DNA of 64,000 nucleotides from VBDM01 sp963699535 (GCA_963699535.1 CAVOUJ010000023.1:124001-188000), one strand, 5' to 3'. Counted from the stretch's first letter, positions 32,810 through 41,746 are shown. Program-made: numbers and translations. The notes: generated from the sequence alone by a model not told the origin.

Positions 32810-33676
32810 CTACTTCCTTCTCGCGCTCCAGGTCGCGATTTCCTTCTGGTCCCGCTGCACGGAACCCTTCAGAGAGTCGCCGGCCGCGCGCCCGATGAGC
32901 TCGACCGGGCCGCGGCTCACCGCGCCGTCCGGTAGCTCGATCCTGATCTCGTCCCCCTTGAGCGCCCCGCGGGTGATCGGCATGGCGTTTTTTCCCTGTA
33001 CCAGCACGCTGCCCGACAGCACCTGGTACTGTTGTTCCAGAGTGAGCGGGTAGCGGCGCGACCTCTTGCCGACGTGGATATCCAGTTCCCACGCGCCCCC
33101 GACGCGCGCCGGTACGATCCACAGGTACACGGTGCTTTCCTTGCGCACCCCGACGGTCTTGTCCGGCGCCGGAATGACTTCTTCCACCTCCGGACGCCAC
33201 GGCCCCATTCCGTAGTCGTGCGAGACGACGCGCGTTCCGGGCTTGAGGTCCGCGAGGATTTTTGGACGCAGAGCGATGTTGACGTCGGGAAGCAAATACA
33301 GCGTGAGCACGTCCGCCTCCCGAAAATCGGTCTTGAACAAATCCTGCTGCAGGAACTTCACACGGTCGGCGACGCCGGCGGAGCGCGCCGCCCCGTTGGA
33401 ACTCTCCACGAGGCGCGGGTTCAGCTCCACGCCGAAGCCGCGCGCGCCGTATTTCTGCGCCGCCGTGATCATGATGCGCCCGTCGCCAGAGCCCAGATCA
33501 ATGACGGTATCGCCCGGCTTGATCTGCGCGAGCTCGAGCATGCGCTCGACGACGACCTGCGGCGTGGGCACGTAGGGCGTGTCGAGATCCTTTTCCTGAC
33601 CTTGTGCGAGAGCGTCCCCTGAGGCGGAAAGCAGGGCGAACGTGACAATCGGCAATACCGGCAACGCGTATCTCAA
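32810..33676 (-). CDS. SAM-dependent methyltransferase with a signal peptide
   Basis: A 288-residue protein starting with a convincing signal peptide (RYALPVLPIVTFALLSASG, cleavage after ALA at about 24). A class I methyltransferase Rossmann domain follows (PTPQVVVERMLELAQIKPGD, motif I VIDLGSGDGR at 58-67, GVELNPRLVE, acidic loop LLPDVN). A C-terminal beta-rich domain (about 185-280, GGAWELDIHVGKRSRRYPL) completes it. Export of a SAM-using enzyme is odd because SAM is not known in the periplasm, though such proteins recur in betaproteobacteria. The start is a TTG directly after the TAG stop of the CaiB-family gene, so it is likely translated with it. Substrate unknown. Confidence 0.82.
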   Translation of the reverse strand: MRYALPVLPIVTFALLSASGDALAQGQEKDLDTPYVPTPQVVVERMLELAQIKPGDTVIDLGSGDGRIMITAAQKYGARGFGVELNPRLVESSNGAARSAGVADRVKFLQQDLFKTDFREADVLTLYLLPDVNIALRPKILADLKPGTRVVSHDYGMGPWRPEVEEVIPAPDKTVGVRKESTVYLWIVPARVGGAWELDIHVGKRSRRYPLTLEQQYQVLSGSVLVQGKNAMPITRGALKGDEIRIELPDGAVSRGPVELIGRAAGDSLKGSVQRDQKEIATWSARRK

Positions 33677-34832
33677 CTAGATCACTCCGCCATTTCGCAA
33701 TGCATCGATTTGGGTCCTGTCGTAACCCGCTGCGCCCAGGATTTCATCCGTATGCTCGCCGGGCTCCGGTGCCGTGCGCGCAATCTGGAATTCGAACTCG
33801 CTGAATTTGAGCGGCGGAGCGAACTGTGTCAACCCGTTCTTCGTCACGACCATCCCGCGCGCGCGCAACTGCTCGTTCTCGAGCGATTCCTCTATCGACA
33901 GGACCGGGCTCACGCAGCAGTCCGCCTTGGAGAACACTTCCGCCCACTCGTCCTGCGTTCGCGTCGCAAATATCGCTGCGATTCTCTCCTTCACCGGACG
34001 CGCCTCTTCGCCGTGGACGATGTGCTTCCCCTTCACCTCCGGGCAGCCGAGTATATCGCAGAGCGTCTCCCAGAATTTCCTCTCGAGCGCCCCCACCGCC
34101 ATGGTATCGAGCGTCGCGGGTCTTGTAGAGGTTGTAGCAGGGCAGTCCGCCGTCGAGCATGCCGGTGCCGCGCTTCGGCGCCATGCCTCTCTCGAGATAT
34201 CCAATCAGGGGGAGGATCGCGTGCGCAAGGACCGCGTCGGTCATGGCGACATCGACGTGGCGTCCGCGCCCGGAGGCTCGCGCCTCGACGAGCGCTGCGA
34301 GGATGCCCATTGCGGGCACGAGCGCTCCGCCCAGGAGATCGGCGATCTGGAAATTCGGCACGACCGGCGCATCTTCAGTCCCGATCTGGTCGCCGACTCC
34401 GGCGTAGCCCATGTAGTTGATGTCGTGCCCGGCGCGTCCGGCGTAGGGTCCGTCCTGCCCGTAACCTGTGATCGAGCAATAGACGATGCGTTCATTAACT
34501 GACGCAACAGTGTCGTAGTCGAGCCCGAGCTTCGCCATGACGGCCGGGCGGAAGCCCTCAACCAGGACGTCGGCGTCCTTCGCGAGCCGCAGGAAAACCT
34601 CGCGCCCTTCTCGCCGCTTCAGGTCGAGCCGGATCGCGCGCTTGTTGCGGTTCACGAGACGAAAGAGAAGAGTTGAGAGCGAGCGGGCGTAGTCCCCTTC
34701 CTCCCGGTTCTCGACCTTGACCACGTCTGCCCCCATGTCGGCGAGGTGCAAGGTGGCTGCGGGACCAGGCAGGAGTCGCGTCAGGTCCAGGACCCGAATC
34801 CCGGACAGCGGTTTCGCCCTAGAAAAGCTCAA
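33677..34832 (-). CDS. CaiB/BaiF family CoA protein, alpha-methylacyl-CoA racemase-like, one frameshift
   Basis: Family III CoA-transferase fold. The N-terminal part has LSGIRVLDLTRLLPGPAATL, KRAIRLDLKRREG, GFRPAVMAKLGLDY and RAGHDINYMGYAGVG. H136 and D166 have the 30-residue spacing of the catalytic His/Asp pair of bacterial alpha-methylacyl-CoA racemase, which favours racemisation of 2-methylacyl-CoA over CoA transfer. Near 34120 the frame changes by one extra base (TACCATGG), and MAVGALERKFW through EHTDEIL continues in the next frame. The joined length is about 384 residues, typical. It overlaps the diguanylate cyclase end by 14 bases. A sequence error is likely. Confidence 0.88.
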
Positions 34833-35892
34833 TGTCGCCCTGGGCCATGGTCAGCGGCTCGAGCTTGCCGTCGGCGACGAGCTTTTCGTAGCAGAAGACC
34901 CGGTTGCGGCCGAAATTCTTGGCGTAGTAGAGCGCCCTGTCGGCCCGCATCACGATCTCGTCCACGTCGCGATCAGAATACATGGCCGTGACCCCGATGC
35001 TGACGGTCTTGGGTTCGAGTTGGGGAAAGGAATACCCCTCCACCCCGGCGCGGAAGCGCTCGAGCAGGCGTTCGGCGTTTTCCAGCGAGACGTTGACCAG
35101 CACGACGGCGAACTCCTCGCCACCGTAGCGGAACAAGAGGTCATCATGGCGAAACGACTTCACCATCAGGCGCGCGAACAGCAGCAGGACCTCGTCGCCA
35201 TAGAGGTGGCCGAAGCGATCGTTGACGTGCTTGAAATGATCGATATCGAGCAGGGCAAAGCAATGCTGCCGCGCCTCGGATTCGTCGGATGCGCGCCGGA
35301 CCGACCTCGCGCGCGATGCGATCCGCCTGACCCGCTCGGGAAAGGACTGGCGATTGTAGAGTCCGGTGAGCGGATCGACCTCGCCGCGCGAGAGCACGAA
35401 GAGTTGATTGCCGTAGACCCGCAGCAGCTTCTCAAGGAGCGCCTGCGGCACCGTACCGTCGCGCAAGCCGTCGATGACGAGCAGGCCCTGGACATGGTGC
35501 ATGCCGAAGATGGGGAGGACGGCGCGCCGGCTTCCGGCGGCCTCCCGGATGACAGGGCTCTGGGTGCGCACGCACTCGAGCAGATCGGCATCCTCGCCGA
35601 GCGCGCGCCGCTTGTCTCCCTCGGGCCCGATCGGATCGAATACCACCGCGTTCTGGAGGTTGCTCTCGTCGAACTCGGTCACGCGGTTTTCGTTGGTCAT
35701 GGCGAGCAGCCGCATGTGCTGCGCCGGCAAGTTCGCGCGCAAGATCTTGAGCAGCGCAGCTCCGAGCTCCTGCGGGTCGCGGTACCGCGTCAGCTCGACG
35801 ACCGCATCGAGATAGCGGGCGAGTTCCGGCGCAGCGACCGGGCTCGCCGTCATGTCCATGGTTTCGCGCAGTCCAGCATCTCTGTTTTCCAC
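34819..35892 (-). CDS. GGDEF diguanylate cyclase with N-terminal GAF-like domain
   Basis: A 357-residue cytoplasmic protein. Residues about 25-170 form a GAF-like sensor (AAVLPIFG... and ... QGLLVIDGL), and about 170-340 form the GGDEF domain: DPLTGLYNRQSF, DIDHFKHVNDRFGH, and the active loop YGGEEF, the functional GGEEF variant. RHDD, five residues before it, is an intact RxxD inhibitory site. It should make cyclic di-GMP. It begins with a GTG immediately after the stop of the PaaK-like ligase and overlaps the CaiB-family start by 14 bases, so a second-messenger enzyme is built into a catabolic operon. No EAL domain is nearby. Confidence 0.92.
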   Translation of the reverse strand: MENRDAGLRETMDMTASPVAAPELARYLDAVVELTRYRDPQELGAALLKILRANLPAQHMRLLAMTNENRVTEFDESNLQNAVVFDPIGPEGDKRRALGEDADLLECVRTQSPVIREAAGSRRAVLPIFGMHHVQGLLVIDGLRDGTVPQALLEKLLRVYGNQLFVLSRGEVDPLTGLYNRQSFPERVRRIASRARSVRRASDESEARQHCFALLDIDHFKHVNDRFGHLYGDEVLLLFARLMVKSFRHDDLLFRYGGEEFAVVLVNVSLENAERLLERFRAGVEGYSFPQLEPKTVSIGVTAMYSDRDVDEIVMRADRALYYAKNFGRNRVFCYEKLVADGKLEPLTMAQGDIELF

Positions 35893-37131
35893 TCAATCGT
35901 ACTTCTTCGCGTCTTCGATGACCTTGCCATCGTTGGGCAGCGCGCCCTTCTTCACGAAAGCGACCTCGCCGCGAAGCATGGTGACGCTGCGGATGCTGTC
36001 GGCGAGCGCCTCTGCAAGGCCGTGCGGAGGCGCACCGTCTATTTCGCAGCGCAGGGTCATGCGATCGTTGCCGCCGGGGTTTTCCACGACAAGCCGGGCC
36101 TTCACCACCTCGGAGTGGTGCTTCACGATCTCGGCAACCTGCGCGGGATGTACGAACAGGCCCTTTACCTTGGTTGTCTGGTCAGCGCGTCCCAACCAGC
36201 CCCGGATGCGCACGTTGGTGCGGCCGCAGGGACTTCTGCCCGGGAGCACAGCCGAGAGGTCGCCGGTGCCGAAGCGGATCAGGGGATAGTCCGGATTGAG
36301 GGTTGTGATGACCACTTCGCCCACCTCGCCCTCCGGGAGGGGATCGCCCGTCCCCGGTTGCACGATCTCCAGAATCAGGGCTTCGTCGAGGATCATGCCT
36401 TCCAGCGCTTCGGACTCGTAGGCTATGGAGCCGAGATCCGCCGACGCGTAGGACTGCAGCACCCGAATTCCGCGCTCGCCCATGCTCGCGCGCAATGCCG
36501 GCGGAAGAAATTCAGCCGCAACCGCCGCCTTCCTGAGGGAGCTGATGTCGGTCTTCAGCTCGTCGGCCTTCTCCACGATGAGCTTGAGAAACGAAGGCGT
36601 GCCGACGTAGGCATTGGCGCGAAGGTCCGCGATCGCCGCGACCTGCATCTCGGTCTGGCCCGTCCCCGTCGGCACGACCGTGCAGCCGAGCGCGACCGCT
36701 CCCGCTTCGAGCATCGAGCCCGCAGGAGTGAAATGGTAGGCGAACGCGTTGATCGCGAGGTCCCCGGGGCGAAGGCCGGCGGCGAAGAGAGCGCGCGCGG
36801 TGCGCCACCAGTCGCGGCCGCGTCCTTCCGGATCGTAGATCGGACCCGGCGAGACGAAGATCTTGGCGAGCTTAGATACAGGCGTGGCGTTCAGGCCCCC
36901 GAGGGGACGCTCGGCCTTTTGCAGGCGGGTGAGATCCGATTTGCGGGTCACCGGAAGCTTCGACAGCGCGGCACGGCTGCTCACCGTGCGGGGATCGACT
37001 TCCGCAAGAATCCGCGCCCAGCCGGCTGCGTTTGCGATCGCGTGCGCGACCTGCTTCGGCAGCGCTGCCATCAGCGCGCGCTCGCGCTCCGGCGGATCGC
37101 GGGTTTCCAGGGAGTCGTAGTAGTCGGGCAT
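35893..37131 (-). CDS. Phenylacetate-CoA ligase-like AMP-forming enzyme
   Basis: Acyl-adenylate-forming ligase of the PaaK type, 412 residues, compact as in PaaK. Motifs include the N-terminal YYDSLETRDPPERE, the P-loop equivalent GTGQTEMQVAAI (here not the usual Ser/Thr/Gly-rich SSGTTG), SYASADLGSIAYES, RFGTGDLSAVL and GRADQTTKVKGLFVHPAQV. It would activate an aromatic or other carboxylic acid to its CoA ester in the cytoplasm. The ATG at 37129-37131 gives the family N-terminus; the open frame extends upstream into tctC only because of a frameshift there. Neighbours are a solute-binding protein and a Liv-type transporter, consistent with uptake then activation. Confidence 0.88.
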   Translation of the reverse strand: MPDYYDSLETRDPPERERALMAALPKQVAHAIANAAGWARILAEVDPRTVSSRAALSKLPVTRKSDLTRLQKAERPLGGLNATPVSKLAKIFVSPGPIYDPEGRGRDWWRTARALFAAGLRPGDLAINAFAYHFTPAGSMLEAGAVALGCTVVPTGTGQTEMQVAAIADLRANAYVGTPSFLKLIVEKADELKTDISSLRKAAVAAEFLPPALRASMGERGIRVLQSYASADLGSIAYESEALEGMILDEALILEIVQPGTGDPLPEGEVGEVVITTLNPDYPLIRFGTGDLSAVLPGRSPCGRTNVRIRGWLGRADQTTKVKGLFVHPAQVAEIVKHHSEVVKARLVVENPGGNDRMTLRCEIDGAPPHGLAEALADSIRSVTMLRGEVAFVKKGALPNDGKVIEDAKKYD

Positions 37132-37154
37132 AGTCCCCGAAGGACCGGGGTGCG

Positions 37155-38134
37155 TCAGTCGAACTTGGCGCCGGATGCGCGGATGACCTGAGTCCAGAGC
37201 TTCGTCTCTCCGCGCACGAAAGCGCCGAAGTCGGCGGGCGACGCCGAGCCCGACGTCTCGGTGCCATCGCGCGCGAGCACCTGCTTGACGTTCGGGTCTT
37301 GCAGCGCGAGCACGGTGGCCTCGAACAGCCGCCGGACGATCTGGCGCGGGCGTGCCCGCAGGCGCGAAGAAACCGTACCAGATGGTGACTTCGTAATCGG
37401 CGAGCCCCGCTTCCTTCATCCCGGGCAGTCCCTGCACGAGTGGCGTACGCTCGCGGCTGGTCACGGCGAGCGCGCGCAGCCGGCCCGCCTGGACGAGCGG
37501 GAGCACCGAGGGCGAAGTCGCAAAAGTGACCTGCGTGTCTCCGGCGAGCACGGACTGCACCGCCTGGCCGCCGCTCTTGTAAGGCACGTGGACCATCTGC
37601 ACGCCCGTCTGTGCGGAGAACAAGCGCGACGGCAAGGTGGGGCAGCGACCCGTTGCCCGAGGACGCGGCATTGAGCTTTCCCGGGGCTTTCTTCGCTTCG
37701 GCGATCAGCTCGCGCACCGAATGCACCGGCAGGGAGGGATTGACCGCGACGACCAGCGGCGAGACCGTCACTTTGGAGATCGGGGCGAAGTCGCGCTCGG
37801 TGTCGTAGCTGATGTTCTTGTTGATGATCGGATTGACGATCATGCCGCTCTGGCTTGCGATCAGGATCGTGTAGCCGTCGGGCGAGGACTTGGATACGAA
37901 CTCGGCGGCGAGGCTCGATCCCGCGCCGGGCTTGTTGTCGATGATGATGCTCTGGCCGAGCGCGCGTCCGAGCGGATCGCCGACGATGCGCGAGATGATG
38001 TCGGCGGCGCCGCCCGGCGCGAAGCCGACGACCAGGCGGATCGGCCTCCCGGGATAGGTCTGCGCCGAACCGGTCTGCGCCCCTATGGCCGCGCAAACCG
38101 CAAGCGAGAATGACAGGGCATGGATCGGTTTCAT
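37155..38134 (-). CDS. Tripartite tricarboxylate transporter substrate-binding protein (TctC/Bug family), two frameshifts
   Basis: Periplasmic binding protein of the Bug/TctC family, read in three frames. It opens with a signal peptide (HALSFSLAVCAAIGAQ) and YPGRPIRLVVGFAPGGAADI, with IIIDNKPGAGSSLAAEFV and LIASQSGMIVNP. MVHVPYKSGGQAVQSVLAGD then lies in the second frame. The third frame gives ALQDPNVKQVLARDGTE and the end at 37155. Both shifts (about 37640 and 37350) are single extra bases. The joined length is about 325 residues, normal. Betaproteobacteria carry many such proteins without TctAB partners, and none is seen here. It is 23 bases upstream of the PaaK-like ligase. Confidence 0.88.
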
Positions 38135-38144
38135 TTATGGGTCC

Positions 38145-38972
38145 TCAGGCAAGCCACCGCTTTCTGCGGCGGTAGTGCTTTACATCCTTGAAGCTGCGGC
38201 GCCCGCCCGAGGAAATGCCGAGATAGAACTCCTTGACGTCCTCGTTCGCGGCGAGCTCGGCAGCGGCTCCGTCCATCACCACGCGCCCGCTCTCCAGCAC
38301 GTAGCCGTAGTCGGCGAAGCGCAGGGCCATGTGCGTATTCTGCTCGGCGAGCAGGAAGCTCACCTTTTCCTTCTGATTGAGGCTCTTCACGATTTCGAAG
38401 ATCTCCTCGACGATCTGCGGCGCGAGTCCCATCGACGGCTCATCGAGCAGGATCATGCTCGGGCGCGCCATCAGTGCGCGGCCGAGCGCGGTCATCTGCT
38501 GCTCGCCGCCGGAGGTGTAGCCGGCGAGCGTCGCGCGGCGTTCCTTCAGTTGCGGAAAGTAGGCGTAGACCTTTTCGAGGTCTTCCTTGAGCTCGGCGCG
38601 CCTGGCAGAGCGCGTATAGGCGCCGGTCAGGAGATTTTCCTCGACCGTGAGATGCGCGAAACAATGGCGTCCTTCCATCACCTGCACCACGCCGAGCTTC
38701 ACGAGCTCCGCGGGATTGAGCCGGTCCACCCGCCGGCCGCGAAACTCTATCGTCCCCTTGGTGACCTCGCCGCGCTCGGCGCGCAGGAGATTCGAGATCG
38801 CCTTGAGCGTCGTCGTCTTGCCCGCGCCGTTTGCGCCGAGCAGCGCGACGATCTTCCCCTCGGGCACCGAGAGCGACACGCCCTTGAGCACCAGGATCAC
38901 ATGGTCGTAGATGACCTCGACGTTGTTGACGCTGAGGTAGGACTGCTGCTCCGGTTTCGGTACGGCGGACAC
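38145..38972 (-). CDS. livF: Branched-chain amino acid-type ABC transporter ATP-binding protein LivF
   Basis: Cytoplasmic ATPase of a hydrophobic amino acid/amide uptake system. The 275-residue protein has Walker A LLGANGAGKTTTLK, the Q-loop region VVQVMEGRHCFAHLTVEENL, the signature TSGGEQQMTALGRALMARP, Walker B MILLDEPSMGLAP and the H-loop LLAEQNTH. It follows the binding protein gene after about 100 bases that contain a hairpin, and lies 10 bases before tctC, so it is split from livGHM by livK. The extended N-terminus and basic C-terminus (KHYRRRKRWLA) are typical of LivF copies in acyl-CoA ligase operons. Confidence 0.93.
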   Translation of the reverse strand: MSAVPKPEQQSYLSVNNVEVIYDHVILVLKGVSLSVPEGKIVALLGANGAGKTTTLKAISNLLRAERGEVTKGTIEFRGRRVDRLNPAELVKLGVVQVMEGRHCFAHLTVEENLLTGAYTRSARRAELKEDLEKVYAYFPQLKERRATLAGYTSGGEQQMTALGRALMARPSMILLDEPSMGLAPQIVEEIFEIVKSLNQKEKVSFLLAEQNTHMALRFADYGYVLESGRVVMDGAAAELAANEDVKEFYLGISSGGRRSFKDVKHYRRRKRWLA

Positions 38973-39024
38973 GGGCCTGGCTATTGAGTCGTTGCGAATG
39001 CGCGGAGCGCCCGCAAGAAGGACA

Positions 39025-39053
39025 AAGGGTCGGGTTTCGATTCCCCGACCCTT
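39025..39053 (-). terminator. Hairpin between livK and livF, possible attenuator
   Basis: 10-bp perfect stem AAGGGTCGGG/CCCGACCCTT with a 9-base loop, 22 bases after the livK stop on the minus strand. Only a weak pyrimidine stretch follows. It may reduce read-through into livF so that the binding protein is made in excess. Confidence 0.5.
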
Positions 39054-39074
39054 GCATTCATTGAAGCAGGAGCG

Positions 39075-40403
39075 TCAGCTCTCCTTGCTGCAGTCGCGCA
39101 GAGTGATGCCTTTTTCCTTGGCGTACTTCGCCGCGGATTCCTCGATCATCGGCCGCACGATGGACTGATCGGACGCGATCCAGTCGGTGATGACGTTCCA
39201 CTTGCGGCCGTCCCACTGCTGGAACTTGACCTGGCCGCCGCCCTCGTGGTCCATGCAGGAAACCTTCAGCGCCTGCATGAAGCCGGCGGCGCCCAGCTCC
39301 TTCAGGCGCTTCTCGTCGATTCTCAGGTTCTCCAGGCCCCAGCGAACCTGCTCGCCGGTCATCGGTTTGCCCTTGCCGTAGCGCTCCTGAGCGGTGCGCA
39401 CGGCCTCGGTAGTGAGAATGGCGAAGACGACGCCGCGGTTATAGTAGATCGAACCCACGCGGGAGCGGTCTTCCATCTCGCCCTTGCCCTTGGCGTAGAC
39501 GTGCTTCTCGATTTCCTTGATGACCGGGTAGTTGGCTCCCGAGACGTTGAAGCCCGCGGCGATATAGCCCTTGGCCGCGTCGCCCGCCGGGATCACATCT
39601 TCTTCCGCGCCGCTCCACCATACGCCGATGATCTTGTCGCGCGGGAAACCGACCCGCGCCGCCGTCTTCAGCGCCACCGGGTTCATCACGCCCCAGCCGC
39701 GCAGGATCACCCAGTCGGGCTTGATCTGGCGCACCTGGAGCCATTGCGCCTGCTGCTCGTTGCCCGGGTGCGCGACCGGGATGTGCGTGACCTGAAAGCC
39801 GTACTTCTTCGCCTGCACGTCGAGCACCGGGATGGTTTCCTTGCCGTAGGCCGAATCGTGATAGATGTTCACGATCTTCTTGCCTTTCAGCTTGTCCATC
39901 CCGCCTTCCTTCTGGCCGATGAACTTGATCTTGGCCGTGTTCTGGCTCCAGTAATTGGTGATGAGCGGAAACACGTAGGGGAAGACGCGCCCGTCGGAGG
40001 CGTCCGTGCGCCCATAGCCGACCGAGACGATCGGAACATGGTCGGCCGTCCCCTTGTCGATGAGCGAATAGGTGATCCCGGTGGAGAGCGGATGGACCAG
40101 CGTCGCTCCGGTCGGGCCCTTTTTCTTGCTGCGCTCATAGCACTCGACACCGCGGGCGTTGTTGTACTCGGTCTCGCATTTTTCCCACGTCACCTTAACG
40201 CCGTTGATGCCGCCATCTCGGGTGTTGATCATCTGCATGTAGTCGATCAGTCCGCCGAAGATGCCCGAACCTCCGGCGGCGTAGGGGCCCACCCAGTAGC
40301 CGTTCATCGGCACGAACTGCTCGTTCTGCGCGTGGGCGAAGCCCGCTGCGAGGAACGCTGCGGCTCCCAGGGCCGCCACGGGTTTCCTGATGTGCTTCAA
40401 CAT
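39075..40403 (-). CDS. livK: ABC transporter substrate-binding protein (LivK-like)
   Basis: Periplasmic type I binding protein, 442 residues with a signal peptide (about 1-25, GAAAFLAAGFAHAQ). It has the two-lobed Peripla_BP_6 pattern: YAAGGSGIFGGLIDYMQMIN, GGINGVKVTWEKCETEYNN, LVHPLSTGITYSLID, VNIYHDSAYGKE, and WVILRGWGVMNPVALKTA. The length and the cysteine-containing end are typical of the group encoded with acyl-CoA ligases, whose ligands are often aromatic or short acids rather than amino acids. GAGGAGG precedes the ATG. It is encoded between livM and livF. Confidence 0.92.
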   Translation of the reverse strand: MLKHIRKPVAALGAAAFLAAGFAHAQNEQFVPMNGYWVGPYAAGGSGIFGGLIDYMQMINTRDGGINGVKVTWEKCETEYNNARGVECYERSKKKGPTGATLVHPLSTGITYSLIDKGTADHVPIVSVGYGRTDASDGRVFPYVFPLITNYWSQNTAKIKFIGQKEGGMDKLKGKKIVNIYHDSAYGKETIPVLDVQAKKYGFQVTHIPVAHPGNEQQAQWLQVRQIKPDWVILRGWGVMNPVALKTAARVGFPRDKIIGVWWSGAEEDVIPAGDAAKGYIAAGFNVSGANYPVIKEIEKHVYAKGKGEMEDRSRVGSIYYNRGVVFAILTTEAVRTAQERYGKGKPMTGEQVRWGLENLRIDEKRLKELGAAGFMQALKVSCMDHEGGGQVKFQQWDGRKWNVITDWIASDQSIVRPMIEESAAKYAKEKGITLRDCSKES

Positions 40404-40459
40404 AGATGCCTCCTCGTTGAAAACTCTGTCCGAAGGTAATCGAAACGCGGCTCGCGTCT

Positions 40460-40465
40460 AATATA
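40460..40465 (-). promoter_or_regulatory. Possible livK promoter -10 element
   Basis: On the minus strand TATATT lies about 57 bases before the livK start in the 124-base gap after livM. No convincing -35 is seen. An internal promoter would suit a binding protein needed in excess. Confidence 0.25.
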
Positions 40466-40527
40466 GCCCAAGTCTCCCGCATTGGGAAAAACCCCGCCAA
40501 GGGTGGGTTACAGGGCCCGTTCGGCCC

Positions 40528-41634
40528 TCAGTGCGGAAACGGCCAGAGGCGGAGTTTCTCCTTGGCGATCTGCCACATGCGCGCGAGGCCGAGCGGCTCG
40601 ACGACGAGAAAGAACAGGATCAGGGCGCCGAAGAGGATCAGCGTGAGGTTGGACACCAGGCCCGCGGGAAGGGCGAGGCCGAAGCCGCGCTCGATCGCGC
40701 CGGCGGACAGGTCGAGGAAAATGGGCAGGAGCACGATGAACGCGGCCCCGAGGAACGAGCCCAGGATGCTCCCCATCCCGCCGATGATGACCATGAACAG
40801 CACGCGGAACGAGAGCTCGAGGTTGAAACCCTCCGGCTCCACTGTGCCGAGGTAGGCGAACGCGTAGAGGGCGCCCGCCACGCCGCAATAGAACGAGCTG
40901 ACGGCGAAAGCAAGTAGCTTCGTCTTCACGATCGGGATGCCGACGACCGCGGCGGCCACGTCCATGTCGCGCACCGCCATCCACGCCCTTCCGGCCGAGC
41001 TGCGCACCATGTTCTTTGCGGCGAGCGCCATCAGCGCCACGATCGCCAACACCAGCAGGTAACGCTTCACGGGGGTGTCGACGGCGTAGCCGAAGATGAC
41101 GAGCTTCTGCGCGGTGATTACGCCGGAGGACGAGTAGTTCGAGAACCAGCCGAATTTCTGCAGCGCCCACACGACGAAGAACTGCGCAGCGAGCGTCGCC
41201 ACCGCGAGGTAAAAGCCCTTGATCCTCAAGCTCGGCAGACCGAATACGATGCCGACCAGCGCCGCGATGATCCCCGCGAGCGCGAAGCTCGCGAGCATTG
41301 GGATGCCCGGCAGGCGCAGCTCCAGGTTGTACGCTGCAAATGCCCCCACCGCCATGAATGCGGCCGTCCCGAGAGAGAGCTGCCCCGCGTATCCGGTGAG
41401 AATGTTCAGCCCGAGCGCCGCCAGCGCAAAGATCAGGAAAGGGATCAGCACGCCGCTGTACCAGTACTGGAAATCGATCAGCCGCTCGAGCCCGGGGGTG
41501 ACCGAGGCGACAGGCACCGCGACGAACGCGAACAAGAGAAAGAGCACCATGACGATCCGGTCCTGGCGGATCGGAAACAGCTGCTGATCCTCGGCGTATG
41601 TCGTCCGGAACTGGCCAGCTTCGCGGTAAAGCAT
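40528..41634 (-). CDS. livM: Branched-chain amino acid-type ABC permease LivM
   Basis: Inner-membrane permease of 368 residues with about ten hydrophobic segments. It carries LGLNILTGYAGQLSLGTAAF, the conserved LivM segment, then GRAWMAVRDMDVAAAVVGI (the cytoplasmic coupling loop), and IIGGMGSILGSFLGAAFIVL. It pairs with LivH as the translocation pore. It is separated from livH by a 105-base palindromic element, not by the usual few bases. livK follows downstream. Confidence 0.94.
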   Translation of the reverse strand: MLYREAGQFRTTYAEDQQLFPIRQDRIVMVLFLLFAFVAVPVASVTPGLERLIDFQYWYSGVLIPFLIFALAALGLNILTGYAGQLSLGTAAFMAVGAFAAYNLELRLPGIPMLASFALAGIIAALVGIVFGLPSLRIKGFYLAVATLAAQFFVVWALQKFGWFSNYSSSGVITAQKLVIFGYAVDTPVKRYLLVLAIVALMALAAKNMVRSSAGRAWMAVRDMDVAAAVVGIPIVKTKLLAFAVSSFYCGVAGALYAFAYLGTVEPEGFNLELSFRVLFMVIIGGMGSILGSFLGAAFIVLLPIFLDLSAGAIERGFGLALPAGLVSNLTLILFGALILFFLVVEPLGLARMWQIAKEKLRLWPFPH

Positions 41635-41641
41635 ATCGGCC

Positions 41642-41746
41642 CGTCATTCCCCGCGAAAACGCGCGAAGCCGAGTTTCGAGGAACGGCCACGCGGGAATCC
41701 AGTCAGTGCGCGAGCAGTCTGAACCCCCGCTTCCGCGGGGATGACG
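41642..41746. repeat. REP-like palindromic element between livH and livM
   Basis: The element is bounded by CGTCATTCCCCGCG (41642-41655) and CGCGGGGATGACG (41734-41746), which are inverted repeats apart from one T. It contains inner segments GCGGGAATCCAG and CCCCCGCTTCCGCG. This GTCATTCC...GGATGAC pattern is the common intergenic palindromic or MITE-like repeat of beta- and gammaproteobacteria. It interrupts an otherwise tight transporter operon; the transcript would form a long hairpin. Confidence 0.75.

Noticed and set aside
34717..37191. Very long open frame on the plus strand (over 800 codons)
   Set aside because: It is antisense to the GGDEF gene, the PaaK-like ligase and the racemase-like gene, which have clear motifs. 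Long antisense frames are expected at this GC content.
37132..37671. N-terminal fusion of TctC sequence to the PaaK-like ligase
   Set aside because: The joined frame results from a frameshift in tctC; restoring the frame gives a normal TctC stop at 37155 and an ATG for the ligase at 37131.
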